Source: Streptomyces sp. HD (GTDB lineage Bacteria > Actinomycetota > Actinomycetes > Streptomycetales > Streptomycetaceae). Taken from it: 64,000 bases of DNA. Position 1 is the stretch's first letter. Each line of letters begins with the position of its first letter. Below are positions 56,558 to 64,000 of the stretch, one piece after another. The position numbers and the translations under genes were made by a program. The notes under the pieces were generated by a model. The model was not told the DNA's origin. It saw nothing but the letters and a program-made list of their open reading frames with translations, and did not search any database. The stretch lies in contig NZ_JAQMYP010000004.1 of NCBI RefSeq assembly GCF_028369295.1, positions 1 to 64,000 of the forward strand, read 5' to 3'.

Positions 56558-56591
56558 AGCCTCTACGGCCCCCTCTACGGGCGTAGAGGCT
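56558..56591 (+). promoter_or_regulatory. CCTCTAC half-sites and hairpin before the first ureidopropionase gene
   Basis: CCTCTACGG occurs twice directly (56560, 56572) and once inverted (CGTAGAGG). The last two form CCTCTAC-GGGC-GTAGAGG (56572-56589), 29 bases before the ATG; AGCCTCTAC and GTAGAGGCT at the ends are also complementary. Confidence 0.6.
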
Positions 56592-56617
56592 CTGACGTCC
56601 CGTCGAAGGAGCAGCTC

Positions 56618-57460
56618 ATGGCCAACGTCGTACGCGCCGCACTGGTCCAGGCCACCTGGACCGGCGACACCGAGTCCATGGTGGCGAAACACGAGGAGCA
56701 CGCCCGGGAGGCGGCCCGGCAGGGCGCGAAGATCATCGGCTTCCAGGAGGTCTTCAACGCTCCCTACTTCTGTCAGGTCCAGGAGCCGGAGCACTACAGC
56801 TGGGCTGAGCCGGTCCCCGACGGGCCCACCGTGCGCCGTATGCAGGAGCTGGCCCGCGAGACCGGCATGGTGGTCGTGGTGCCGGTGTTCGAGGTCGAGC
56901 AGTCGGGCTTCTACTACAACACCGCCGCAGTGATCGACGCCGACGGCACCTACCTCGGCAAGTACCGCAAGCACCACATCCCGCAGGTCAAGGGCTTCTG
57001 GGAGAAGTACTACTTCAAGCCGGGCAACGTCGGCTGGCCCGTCTTCGACACCGCCGTGGGCAAGGTCGGTGTCTACATCTGCTACGACCGCCACTTCCCG
57101 GAGGGCTGGCGGCAACTCGGTCTCAACGGCGCCCAGTTGGTGTACAACCCGTCGGCCACCTCGCGCGGTCTGTCGTCCTACCTGTGGCAGCTGGAGCAGC
57201 CTGCCGCGGCCGTCGCCAACGAGTACTTCGTCGCCGCGATCAACCGCGTCGGACAGGAGCCGTACGGCGACAACGACTTCTACGGGACGAGCTATTTCGT
57301 CGACCCGCGTGGGCAGGTTGTCGGCGAGGCCGCCAGCGACAAGAGCGAGGAACTCGTCGTACGTGACCTCGACTTCGACCTGATCGAGCAAGTGCGGCAG
57401 CAGTGGGCCTTCTACCGCGACCGCCGCCCCGACGCCTACGAAGGACTGGTGCAGCCGTGA
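56618..57460 (+). CDS. Beta-ureidopropionase-type amidohydrolase (nitrilase superfamily), copy 1
   Basis: A 280-residue C-N hydrolase with the catalytic triad E44 (FQE), K118 (YRKHH) and C155 (GVYICYDRHF). In the reductive pyrimidine pathway this enzyme turns N-carbamoyl-beta-alanine into beta-alanine, CO2 and ammonia. Strong GAAGGAG ribosome-binding site. Its stop overlaps the GTG of the aminotransferase. It aligns with the second copy (60533) without gaps over all 280 residues; which of the two uses which carbamoyl amino acid is open. Confidence 0.9.
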   Translation: MANVVRAALVQATWTGDTESMVAKHEEHAREAARQGAKIIGFQEVFNAPYFCQVQEPEHYSWAEPVPDGPTVRRMQELARETGMVVVVPVFEVEQSGFYYNTAAVIDADGTYLGKYRKHHIPQVKGFWEKYYFKPGNVGWPVFDTAVGKVGVYICYDRHFPEGWRQLGLNGAQLVYNPSATSRGLSSYLWQLEQPAAAVANEYFVAAINRVGQEPYGDNDFYGTSYFVDPRGQVVGEAASDKSEELVVRDLDFDLIEQVRQQWAFYRDRRPDAYEGLVQP

Positions 57461-58740
57461 CCAAGGACCTGCTGGGACGCCACCGCGCCGTCATGCCGGA
57501 CTGGCTCGCCCTCTACTACGAGGAGCCCCTGGAGATCACCCACGGCGAGGGCCGCCACGTGTGGGACGCCGAGGGCAACCGGTACCTCGACTTCTTCGGC
57601 GGCATCCTCACCACCATGACCGCGCACGCGCTGCCCGAGGTGACGAAGGCGGTGAGCGAGCAGGCCGGGCGGATCATCCACTCCTCCACCCTGTACCTCA
57701 ACCGGCCGATGGTCGAACTCGCCGAGCGCATCGCCCAGTTGAGCGGCATCCCGGACGCCCGCGTCTTCTTCACCACCTCCGGCACCGAGGCCAACGACAC
57801 CGCCCTGCTGCTCGCGACGGCCTACCGGCAGAGCAACACGATCCTCGCTATGCGCAACAGCTACCACGGCCGCTCCTTCAGCGCCGTCGGCATCACCGGC
57901 AACCGCGGCTGGTCGCCGACCTCGCTGTCACCGCTGCAGACGCTGTACGTCCACGGCGGTGTACGCACCCGTGGTCCGTACGCGCACCTGAGCGACGAGG
58001 ACTTCATCGCCGCCTGCGTCGAGGACCTGAACGACCTCCTCGGCCACACCCGCCCGCCCGCCGCCCTCATCGCCGAACCCATCCAGGGCGTCGGCGGCTT
58101 CACCTCGGGTCCGGACGGGCTGTACGCCGCCTTCCGTGACGTACTCGCCGAGCGCGGCATCCTGTGGATCGCCGACGAGGTGCAGACCGGCTGGGGCCGA
58201 ACCGGCGACCACTTCTGGGGCTGGCAGGCGCACGGACAGTCCGGCCCGCCGGACATGCTGACCTTCGCCAAGGGCATCGGCAACGGCATGTCGATCGGCG
58301 GTGTCGTCGCCCGCGCCGAGATCATGAACTGTCTGGACTCCAACAGCATCTCCACCTTCGGCGGCACCCAGATCACCATGGCGGCCGGCCTCGCCAACCT
58401 CTCCTACCTGCTGGAACACGATCTCCAGGGCAACGCACGGCGGGTGGGCGGGCTGCTCGTGGAGCGGCTGCGGGCCGTCGCGGCGCAGGTGCCGCACGTA
58501 CGGGAGGTGCGCGGCCGGGGACTGATGCTGGGCGTCGAGATCACCAGGCCCGGCACCGACGACGCCGACCCCGCCGCCGCGTCGGCCGTGCTGGAAGCGG
58601 CCCGCGAGGGCGGCCTCCTCATCGGCAAGGGCGGCGGCCACAACACCAGCTCCCTGCGGATCGCCCCGCCCCTGTCCCTCACCGTCGCGGAGGCCGAGGA
58701 GGGCGCCGCGATCCTGGAGAACGCTCTGAGGAGCATCTAG
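57457..58740 (+). CDS. Class III aminotransferase, probable beta-alanine transaminase
   Basis: A 427-residue PLP enzyme of the aspartate/ornithine aminotransferase family. The Asp of W-I-A-D-E-V-Q-T-G-W-G-R and the Schiff-base Lys K272 in T-F-A-K-G-I are in place, with E-P-I-Q-G-V-G-G. The GTG start overlaps the upstream stop (GTGA), so translation is coupled to the beta-ureidopropionase. The overall type is like AGXT2. It probably passes the amino group of beta-alanine to an oxo-acid, giving malonate semialdehyde. No semialdehyde dehydrogenase gene is in the window. Confidence 0.88.
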   Translation: MTKDLLGRHRAVMPDWLALYYEEPLEITHGEGRHVWDAEGNRYLDFFGGILTTMTAHALPEVTKAVSEQAGRIIHSSTLYLNRPMVELAERIAQLSGIPDARVFFTTSGTEANDTALLLATAYRQSNTILAMRNSYHGRSFSAVGITGNRGWSPTSLSPLQTLYVHGGVRTRGPYAHLSDEDFIAACVEDLNDLLGHTRPPAALIAEPIQGVGGFTSGPDGLYAAFRDVLAERGILWIADEVQTGWGRTGDHFWGWQAHGQSGPPDMLTFAKGIGNGMSIGGVVARAEIMNCLDSNSISTFGGTQITMAAGLANLSYLLEHDLQGNARRVGGLLVERLRAVAAQVPHVREVRGRGLMLGVEITRPGTDDADPAAASAVLEAAREGGLLIGKGGGHNTSSLRIAPPLSLTVAEAEEGAAILENALRSI

Positions 58741-58793
58741 CAGCATTCGGCCGAGCACGGCCTGAACAAGGCCCGAGCAAGGGAAACACCGCC

Positions 58794-60377
58794 ATGACCA
58801 CCACCTCGGAGCCCGCGCAAACCCTGGAGCCCGCCCTGTCGGTCCGCCAGGTCCTCACCCTGGAGCGGGTGCTCGCCGGGGAGCCCGAGGTGGTGGCCGG
58901 CGCCGGTCAGCTCGACCGGCCGGTGCGCTGGGTGCATGTCGCCGAGGCACCGGACGTCGGGGTGATGCTCACCGGCGGCGAAATGGTGCTCACCACCGGC
59001 GTGCTGCTCGCCGGGGACGAGGACAAACAGGCCGAGTACATCCGCTCCCTGCACCGGGCCGAGGCCGCGGCCGTCGTGCTGGGGCTCGGCCGGGCCTTCC
59101 CCGCCCCGCCGGACGTGATGCGCCGGGCGGCGGAACGGTGCGGGCTGCCCATGGTCGTCCTGCACCGCCCCTTCCCCTTCGCCGAGCTGACCGAGGAGGT
59201 GCAGTCCCGGCTCGTGCGGCGGAAGTTCGCCGCCGTCAGCTTCTCGGAGTCCGTACGGACCGCGCTCACCGGACTCATCACCGCGGGCGCCCCGCTGCAA
59301 CGGCTGCTCGACGAGGTCGCCTCGCACAGCGCCTGCCCCGTGGTCGTCACCAACCTCGCCCACCGCGTCCTCGCCACGGCGGGGGAGCGGCCGGCCGTGG
59401 ACGACGTGCTGCGCGACTGGGAGCGCATCGCCCGCCAGGCCGGCGGCAGCGAGGGCGACGGCTGGATCCGCGCCGAGCTGGGCGGGCGCGGGGAGCGGTG
59501 GGGCCGGATCGTGCTGTGCGGATACCGGGGCGACACCGCCACCGGACGGCTGCTCGCCGACCGCGCCGCCGAAGCCCTCGTCCTGCACCGCATGCTCGGC
59601 GGGAACGCCGCGCACACCTGGGAGGAGCAGTCCGCGCAGAGCCTGCTGACCGACCTCGTCAGCGGGGTCGTACCGGCACGGCAGCTGCTGCCACGCGCGC
59701 GTGCGGCCGGACTGCCGGTCAACCGGCGCGCCTTCGTGCCGCTGGTCGTGCGGGACGTCGATCCCGGCCAACTGGAGCGCGTGCTGCGGATGCTGGGGCT
59801 GCCCGGGATCGTCGCCGAGCTCACCGAGGGGGCCACCGCGGTCCTGCTGAGCCTCGCCCGGGACCAGGACGCCGCCGTGCTCACGGAGAACTTCGCGGCC
59901 CGGGTGCGCTCGGAGTCGGGCGCCGTCCTGACCGTCGTGGCCGCCGCCGACGCGCGTACCGCCTGGGACGACGTACCCGCCGGAGTGCGCGAGGCCCAGC
60001 ATGTCGCCGACGCCGTCGCCGACTCCTCGGCCGCCCTCGACCTCCCGGCCGTCGTACGCCTCAGGGACGTCCATCTGCGCGGCCTGGTCCGGCTGTTGCG
60101 GGACGACCCGCAGGTCCAGTCGTTCGCGGAGCGGGAGCTGGACGGGCTGCTGTGCGGCCCGGACGACGAGGCCGGCGCCCTGCTCGCCGTGCTGCGGACG
60201 TACCTCGCCACCGGGCGCAACAAGTCCCGCACCGCGCAGCTCCACCATGTCTCGCGGCCCGCGCTCTACCGCCGACTGGAGGCGATACAGGCGCGCCTCG
60301 GCGTCGACCTCGATGACTTCGAGCAGGCTGCCTCCGTACACATCGCGCTCCTCGCGCATGACGCGCAACAGGGGTGA
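58794..60377 (+). CDS. PucR-family transcriptional regulator
   Basis: A 527-residue regulator. The N-terminal PucR domain starts with L-S-V-R-Q-V-L, followed by a GAF-like middle. The C-terminal helix-turn-helix (PucR/HTH_30) includes T-Y-L-A-T-G-R-N-K-S-R-T-A and ends with L-G-V-D-L-D-D. Family members activate purine or other nitrogen catabolism. It sits inside the pyrimidine cluster and probably controls it. Candidate sites are the repeats downstream of its stop and upstream of the first gene. The ATG has AAGGGAAA upstream. Confidence 0.9.
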   Translation: MTTTSEPAQTLEPALSVRQVLTLERVLAGEPEVVAGAGQLDRPVRWVHVAEAPDVGVMLTGGEMVLTTGVLLAGDEDKQAEYIRSLHRAEAAAVVLGLGRAFPAPPDVMRRAAERCGLPMVVLHRPFPFAELTEEVQSRLVRRKFAAVSFSESVRTALTGLITAGAPLQRLLDEVASHSACPVVVTNLAHRVLATAGERPAVDDVLRDWERIARQAGGSEGDGWIRAELGGRGERWGRIVLCGYRGDTATGRLLADRAAEALVLHRMLGGNAAHTWEEQSAQSLLTDLVSGVVPARQLLPRARAAGLPVNRRAFVPLVVRDVDPGQLERVLRMLGLPGIVAELTEGATAVLLSLARDQDAAVLTENFAARVRSESGAVLTVVAAADARTAWDDVPAGVREAQHVADAVADSSAALDLPAVVRLRDVHLRGLVRLLRDDPQVQSFAERELDGLLCGPDDEAGALLAVLRTYLATGRNKSRTAQLHHVSRPALYRRLEAIQARLGVDLDDFEQAASVHIALLAHDAQQG

Positions 60378-60470
60378 AACATGCGGCGACCTGGGAAAAC
60401 GGCGGTGAAACATGGGTCCACGACAGGGTGACACCGTGGCACGCCGCGCGCCCGCAGACGTGACACCGTG
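60373..60470 (+). promoter_or_regulatory. Array of four GTGA-type repeats before the second ureidopropionase gene
   Basis: GGTGAAACATG at 60373 and 60404 (31 bp apart) is followed by GTGACACCGTG at 60428 and 60460 (32 bp apart), all in one orientation. Spacings of about three helical turns suggest a protein array; GAAAC and GTGAC resemble GlnR half-sites. Confidence 0.6.
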
Positions 60471-60532
60471 CAACTCAAACCGGCCTCCCGGACTTCCTAC
60501 GCTCGCTGCACACCGAGTGACCGGAGGTCCCG

Positions 60533-61375
60533 ATGAGCAGAGTGATCCGTGCCGCGATCTTCCAGACCGCCTGGACCGGCGACAAGGAGTCGATGATCCA
60601 GGTGCACGAGCAGGCGGCGCGCGACGCGGCCGCACAGGGTGCGCAGGTGATGTGCTTCCAGGAGCTGTTCTACGGGCCGTACTTCTGCCAGGTGCAGGAC
60701 AAGGCGTTCTACGAGTACGCCGAGCAGATCCCCGAGGGCCCGATCGTCCGGCGCTTCCAGGCGCTGGCCAAGGAACTGGGCCTGGTCCTGGTCCTGCCGA
60801 TGTACGAGGAGGAGCAGCCCGGCGTCCTCTACAACACGGCCGCGGTGATCGACGCCGACGGCTCGTACCTGGGCAAGTACCGCAAGCACCACATCCCTCA
60901 AGTGCCCGGATTCTGGGAGAAGTTCTACTTCCGCCCGGGCAACGCCGGCTGGCCCGTCTTCGACACCGCCGTCGGCCGGATCGGCGTCTACATCTGCTAC
61001 GACCGCCACTTCCCGGAGGGCTGGCGGGCGCTGGGCCTCGCGGGCGCCGAGATCGTGTTCAACCCGTCGGCCACCTCGCGCGGACTGTCCTCCTACCTGT
61101 GGCAGCTGGAGCAGCCGGCCTCCGCCGTCGCCAACGAGTACTTCGTCGGCGCGATCAACCGGGTCGGGGTCGAGGAGCTGGGCGACAACGACTTCTACGG
61201 CACCTCGTACTTCGTGGACCCGGAGGCCCAGTTCGTGGGCGAGGTGGCGAGCGACAAGGAGACCGAACTGGTCGTCCGCGACCTGGACATGGCCAAGCTG
61301 CGCGAGATCCGCGACCGCTGGCAGTTCTACCGCGACCGCCGTCCCGACGCGTACGGCCCGCTGACCGCACCCTGA
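60533..61375 (+). CDS. Beta-ureidopropionase-type amidohydrolase, copy 2
   Basis: A 280-residue nitrilase-superfamily enzyme with the same triad (E44, K118, C155) and length as the copy at 56618. The central third (NTAAVIDADG, YRKHHIPQV, GVYICYDRHFPEGW, then NPSATSRGLSSYLWQLEQ) is nearly unchanged, while residues 20-95 differ, so substrate size may differ. The ATG has CCGGAGG upstream. It heads the operon with dihydropyrimidinase (31 bases on) and is the likely partner of that enzyme. Confidence 0.9.
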   Translation: MSRVIRAAIFQTAWTGDKESMIQVHEQAARDAAAQGAQVMCFQELFYGPYFCQVQDKAFYEYAEQIPEGPIVRRFQALAKELGLVLVLPMYEEEQPGVLYNTAAVIDADGSYLGKYRKHHIPQVPGFWEKFYFRPGNAGWPVFDTAVGRIGVYICYDRHFPEGWRALGLAGAEIVFNPSATSRGLSSYLWQLEQPASAVANEYFVGAINRVGVEELGDNDFYGTSYFVDPEAQFVGEVASDKETELVVRDLDMAKLREIRDRWQFYRDRRPDAYGPLTAP

Positions 61376-61406
61376 CCGAACCGTTCACTCTGGCAGGAGA
61401 GGGACC

Positions 61407-62810
61407 ATGAGCAGCCGTACCGTCATCCGCGGTGGTCTCGTCATCACCGCGTCCGACGAGATCCATGCCGACGTGCTGATCGAGGACGGCCGCATCGCCG
61501 CCCTCGCCGCCTCCGGCACGCCCGCCGCCGAGGCTTTCAGTGCCGAACGGACCATTGACGCCACCGGGAAGTACGTCATCCCGGGCGGCGTCGACGCCCA
61601 CACCCATATGGAGCTGCCGTTCGGCGGCACCTTCGCCTCCGACACCTTCGAGACCGGCACCCGGGCCGCCGCCTGGGGCGGAACGACCACGATCGTCGAC
61701 TTCGCCGTGCAGAGCGTGGGCCACTCGTTGCGCGAGGGGCTCGACGCCTGGCACGCCAAGGCCGAGGGCAACTGCGCGATCGACTACGGCTTCCACATGA
61801 TCGTCTCCGATGTGAACCAGGAGACGCTCAAGGAGATGGACCTGCTGGTGGAGGAGGGCGTGACCTCCTTCAAGCAGTTCATGGCCTATCCGGGGGTCTT
61901 CTACTCCGACGACGGCCAGATCCTGCGCGCCATGCAGCGCTCCGCCGAGAACGGCGGCCTGATCATGATGCACGCCGAGAACGGCATCGCGATCGACGTG
62001 CTGGTGGAGCAGGCGCTGGCGCGCGGGGAGACCGACCCCCGGTATCACGGGGAAGTACGCAAGGCGCTGTTGGAGGCCGAGGCCACCCACCGCGCCATCA
62101 GGCTCGCGCAGGTCGCGGGCGCGCCCTTGTACGTCGTGCACGTCTCGGCGATGGAGGCGGTCGCCGAGCTGGCACGCGCGCGTGACGAAGGGCTGAACGT
62201 CTTCGGCGAGACCTGCCCGCAGTATCTGTTCCTGTCCACCGACAACCTCGCCGAGCCCGACTTCGAGGGCGCGAAGTACGTGTGCAGCACGCCCCTGAGG
62301 CCGCGTGAGCACCAGGCCCACCTGTGGAAGGGGCTGCGGACCAACGACCTCCAGGTCGTCTCCACCGACCACTGCCCGTTCTGCTTCGTGGGCCAGAAGG
62401 AGCTCGGCCGCGGCGACTTCTCCAAGATCCCCAACGGTCTGCCGGGCGTCGAGAACCGGATGGACCTGCTCCACCAGGCCGTCGTCGACGGCCACATCTC
62501 ACGCCGCCGCTGGATCGAGATCGCCTGCGCGACACCGGCCCGGATGTTCGGCATGTACCCGAAGAAGGGCACGATCGCGCCGGGTGCCGACGCCGACGTC
62601 GTGATCTACGACCCGGGGGCGGAGCAGGTCATCTCCGCCGAGACGCACCACATGAACGTCGACTACTCGGCGTACGAGGGCAAGCGGACGACCGGCCGGG
62701 TCGAGACGGTCCTCTCGCGCGGCGAACTCGTCATCACCGAGCGGGAGTACACCGGCCACGCCGGGCACGGCGTCTACACGCCCCGCTCCACCTGTCAGTA
62801 CCTCAACTAG
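61407..62810 (+). CDS. hydA: Dihydropyrimidinase / D-hydantoinase
   Basis: A 467-residue cyclic amidohydrolase opening dihydrouracil or dihydrothymine to the N-carbamoyl amino acid. Metal ligands H65-T-H67 and the carbamylated Lys K156 (SFKQF) are present, along with HAENG, HVSAMEA and TDHCPF. Length and order match known dihydropyrimidinases. The ATG has GGAGAGGG upstream. It is between the second beta-ureidopropionase gene and the F420-type oxidoreductase, within an operon. Confidence 0.94.
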   Translation: MSSRTVIRGGLVITASDEIHADVLIEDGRIAALAASGTPAAEAFSAERTIDATGKYVIPGGVDAHTHMELPFGGTFASDTFETGTRAAAWGGTTTIVDFAVQSVGHSLREGLDAWHAKAEGNCAIDYGFHMIVSDVNQETLKEMDLLVEEGVTSFKQFMAYPGVFYSDDGQILRAMQRSAENGGLIMMHAENGIAIDVLVEQALARGETDPRYHGEVRKALLEAEATHRAIRLAQVAGAPLYVVHVSAMEAVAELARARDEGLNVFGETCPQYLFLSTDNLAEPDFEGAKYVCSTPLRPREHQAHLWKGLRTNDLQVVSTDHCPFCFVGQKELGRGDFSKIPNGLPGVENRMDLLHQAVVDGHISRRRWIEIACATPARMFGMYPKKGTIAPGADADVVIYDPGAEQVISAETHHMNVDYSAYEGKRTTGRVETVLSRGELVITEREYTGHAGHGVYTPRSTCQYLN

Positions 62811-62821
62811 GAGCGGAGCAC

Positions 62822-63844
62822 ATGGACTTCGGACTCGTCCTGCAGACCGACCCGCCGGCCTCGCGGGTCGTGAGCCTCATGAAGCGTGCCGAGCGCAGCG
62901 GCTTCACGTACGGCTGGACCTTCGACTCCGCCGTGCTGTGGCAGGAGCCGTTCGTCATCTACAGCCAGATCCTGGCCAACACGCAGAAGCTGAAGGTCGG
63001 CACGATGGTGACCAACCCGGGCACCCGCACCTGGGAGGTCACCGCCTCCACCTTCGCCACCCTCAACGACATGTTCGGCAACCGCACGGTGTGCGGCATC
63101 GGACGCGGCGACTCGGCCATGCGCGTCGCCGGCCGCAAGCCCAACACGCTGGCCCGGATCAGCGAGGCCATGAAGGTCATCCGGGCGCTCGGCAGCGGCC
63201 GCGAGGCCGACCTCGGCGGTGGCACGGTCGTCAGCTTTCCGTGGATCAAGGAGGGCGCCGAACTCCCCGTGTGGATGGCGGCGTACGGCCCGAAGGCCCT
63301 GAAGATGACCGGCGAGGAGGCCGACGGGTTCATCCTGCAGCTCGCCGACCTGTATCTGACCGAGTACATGGTGAAGGCCGTGAAGGACGCCGCTGTCGCC
63401 GCCGGCCGTGACCCGTCCGAGGTGAAGATCTGCGTCGCCGCCCCCGCGTACGTCACCGAGGACGACTCGCCCGAGAAGCTCGCCCACGCGCGCGAGCAGT
63501 GCCGCTGGTTCGGCGGAATGGTCGGCAACCATGTCGCCGACCTGGTGTCCAAGTACGGCGAGCACTCCGCCGCCGTACCCGACGAACTGACCGACTACAT
63601 CAAGGCCCGAGAGGGGTACGACTACTCCCACCACGGACGCGCCGACAACCCCGACACCGCGTTCGTGCCCGACGAGATCGTCGACCGGTTCTGCCTCATC
63701 GGCCCGGTCGAGAGGCACATCGAGAAGCTGCAGGCGCTGCGTGAGCTGGGCGTCGACCAGTTCGCCGTCTACGACATGCACGACGCGCAGGAGAGCGTCA
63801 TCGACGCCTACGGCACGACGGTCATCCCCGCGCTCAACTCCTGA
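62822..63844 (+). CDS. Luciferase-like (F420-type) oxidoreductase, CPS_4043/TIGR03842-like
   Basis: A 340-residue LLM-family TIM-barrel enzyme: FGLVLQTDPP at the start, G-T-M-V-T-N-P-G-T-R, then G-I-G-R-G-D-S-A, and M-A-A-Y-G-P-K-A for cofactor binding. It resembles the actinobacterial clade of a family with no assigned reaction. It starts 11 bases after the dihydropyrimidinase stop and follows a GGAGCG site, so it belongs to the pyrimidine operon. It may reduce or oxidise a pyrimidine intermediate, since no dihydropyrimidine dehydrogenase is in the window; this is only inference. Confidence 0.88.
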   Translation: MDFGLVLQTDPPASRVVSLMKRAERSGFTYGWTFDSAVLWQEPFVIYSQILANTQKLKVGTMVTNPGTRTWEVTASTFATLNDMFGNRTVCGIGRGDSAMRVAGRKPNTLARISEAMKVIRALGSGREADLGGGTVVSFPWIKEGAELPVWMAAYGPKALKMTGEEADGFILQLADLYLTEYMVKAVKDAAVAAGRDPSEVKICVAAPAYVTEDDSPEKLAHAREQCRWFGGMVGNHVADLVSKYGEHSAAVPDELTDYIKAREGYDYSHHGRADNPDTAFVPDEIVDRFCLIGPVERHIEKLQALRELGVDQFAVYDMHDAQESVIDAYGTTVIPALNS

Positions 63845-63951
63845 TCCCCGCCCCCCGAGTTCACCGCCCACGCTTCCACCCGACCCCACCCCCCACCTTG
63901 TCTCCCTCCCCGTGATCCCGGCCTCCCCGCCGTCCCGTCCCGGAGAGGGGT

Positions 63952-63995
63952 GGCGGGGCCGGGACGCGGCCTGCCCGCCCCATCCCGGCCCCGCC
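63952..63995. terminator. Long GC hairpin after the oxidoreductase
   Basis: A perfect 13-bp stem (GGCGGGGCCGGGA with TCCCGGCCCCGCC) and 18-base loop, 107 bases after the stop; likely the end of the pyrimidine operon. Confidence 0.7.
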
Positions 63996-64000
63996 CAAGG

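Noticed and set aside
58737..60635. Minus-strand open frame of 632 codons
   Set aside because: Opposite the PucR gene, composition typical of shadow frames, no motif.

Overview
This is a high-GC window with very strong third-position GC bias and the gene families of a Streptomyces chromosome: NIS siderophore synthetases, a secreted RNase of the Sa type, AllR-like IclR control of allantoin use, UtrA and ROK sugar regulators, an SNF2/SWIM gene pair, and many genes that appear to be leaderless. I recognise parts of the order (malate synthase, MocA-like protein, IclR regulator, allantoinase, allantoicase, then GntR, ROK kinase, helicase, SWIM protein) as a conserved Streptomyces neighbourhood from memory, not from a search. 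No rRNA, tRNA, CRISPR array, transposase, prophage or replication origin was seen. No stretch without a gene exceeds about 240 bases.

Layout. 0.1-8.1 kb: purine/uracil permease, exonuclease, membrane Ser/Thr kinase, AraC regulator divergent from an NmrA-like reductase, then a leftward run of small enzymes (thioesterase, unknown wHTH-like protein, histidine phosphatase, HAD protein). 8.1-12.2 kb: AlaA-type aminotransferase divergent from an HxlR regulator with two dyads, and a coupled VWA/membrane-protein pair. 12.2-16.6 kb: two divergent IucA/IucC siderophore synthetases, a HipA-family kinase and an Rdx (SelW-like) protein. 16.6-23.2 kb: glyoxylate/allantoin module (malate synthase, MocA-like protein, AllR-like regulator, allantoinase, allantoicase) tied together by TTCC-N7-GGAA sites. 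23.3-29.2 kb: SDR, RibD/DHFR-like protein, secreted RNase, small membrane protein, two-component pair, P450. 29.2-33.1 kb: Gfo/Idh/MocA dehydrogenase, GntR/UtrA regulator, ROK kinase and a membrane protein, with two TGTC-NN-GACA sites. 33.2-38.7 kb: SNF2 helicase overlapping a SWIM-domain protein. 38.9-48.8 kb: a frameshifted membrane-protein gene, PcaD-PcaC fusion lacking the expected nucleophile serine, MBL hydrolase, exonuclease III, SGNH hydrolase, orphan amino-acid ABC ATPase, secreted X-Pro peptidase-like hydrolase and an unknown membrane protein. 48.9-56.4 kb: gamma-glutamyltranspeptidase, ClpC-type ATPase, methionine aminopeptidase divergent from an XRE regulator, and a large proline-rich protein.

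56.6-63.8 kb is a rightward pyrimidine-catabolism cluster: beta-ureidopropionase, class III aminotransferase, PucR regulator, a second beta-ureidopropionase, dihydropyrimidinase and a luciferase-like (F420-type) oxidoreductase of unknown role. Together with the allantoin module the window is rich in nucleobase salvage and nitrogen recovery. The glyoxylate released by allantoin breakdown would be condensed to malate by the malate synthase, whose promoter carries the same candidate operator as the allantoin genes.

The most interesting signals are the shared repeats in the two pyrimidine-cluster promoters, the DNA-damage-type promoter pattern before both the SNF2 helicase and exonuclease III, the isolated NIS synthetase pair without a visible iron box, the dead-looking lactonase half of the PcaDC fusion, and the frameshift near 39,568.
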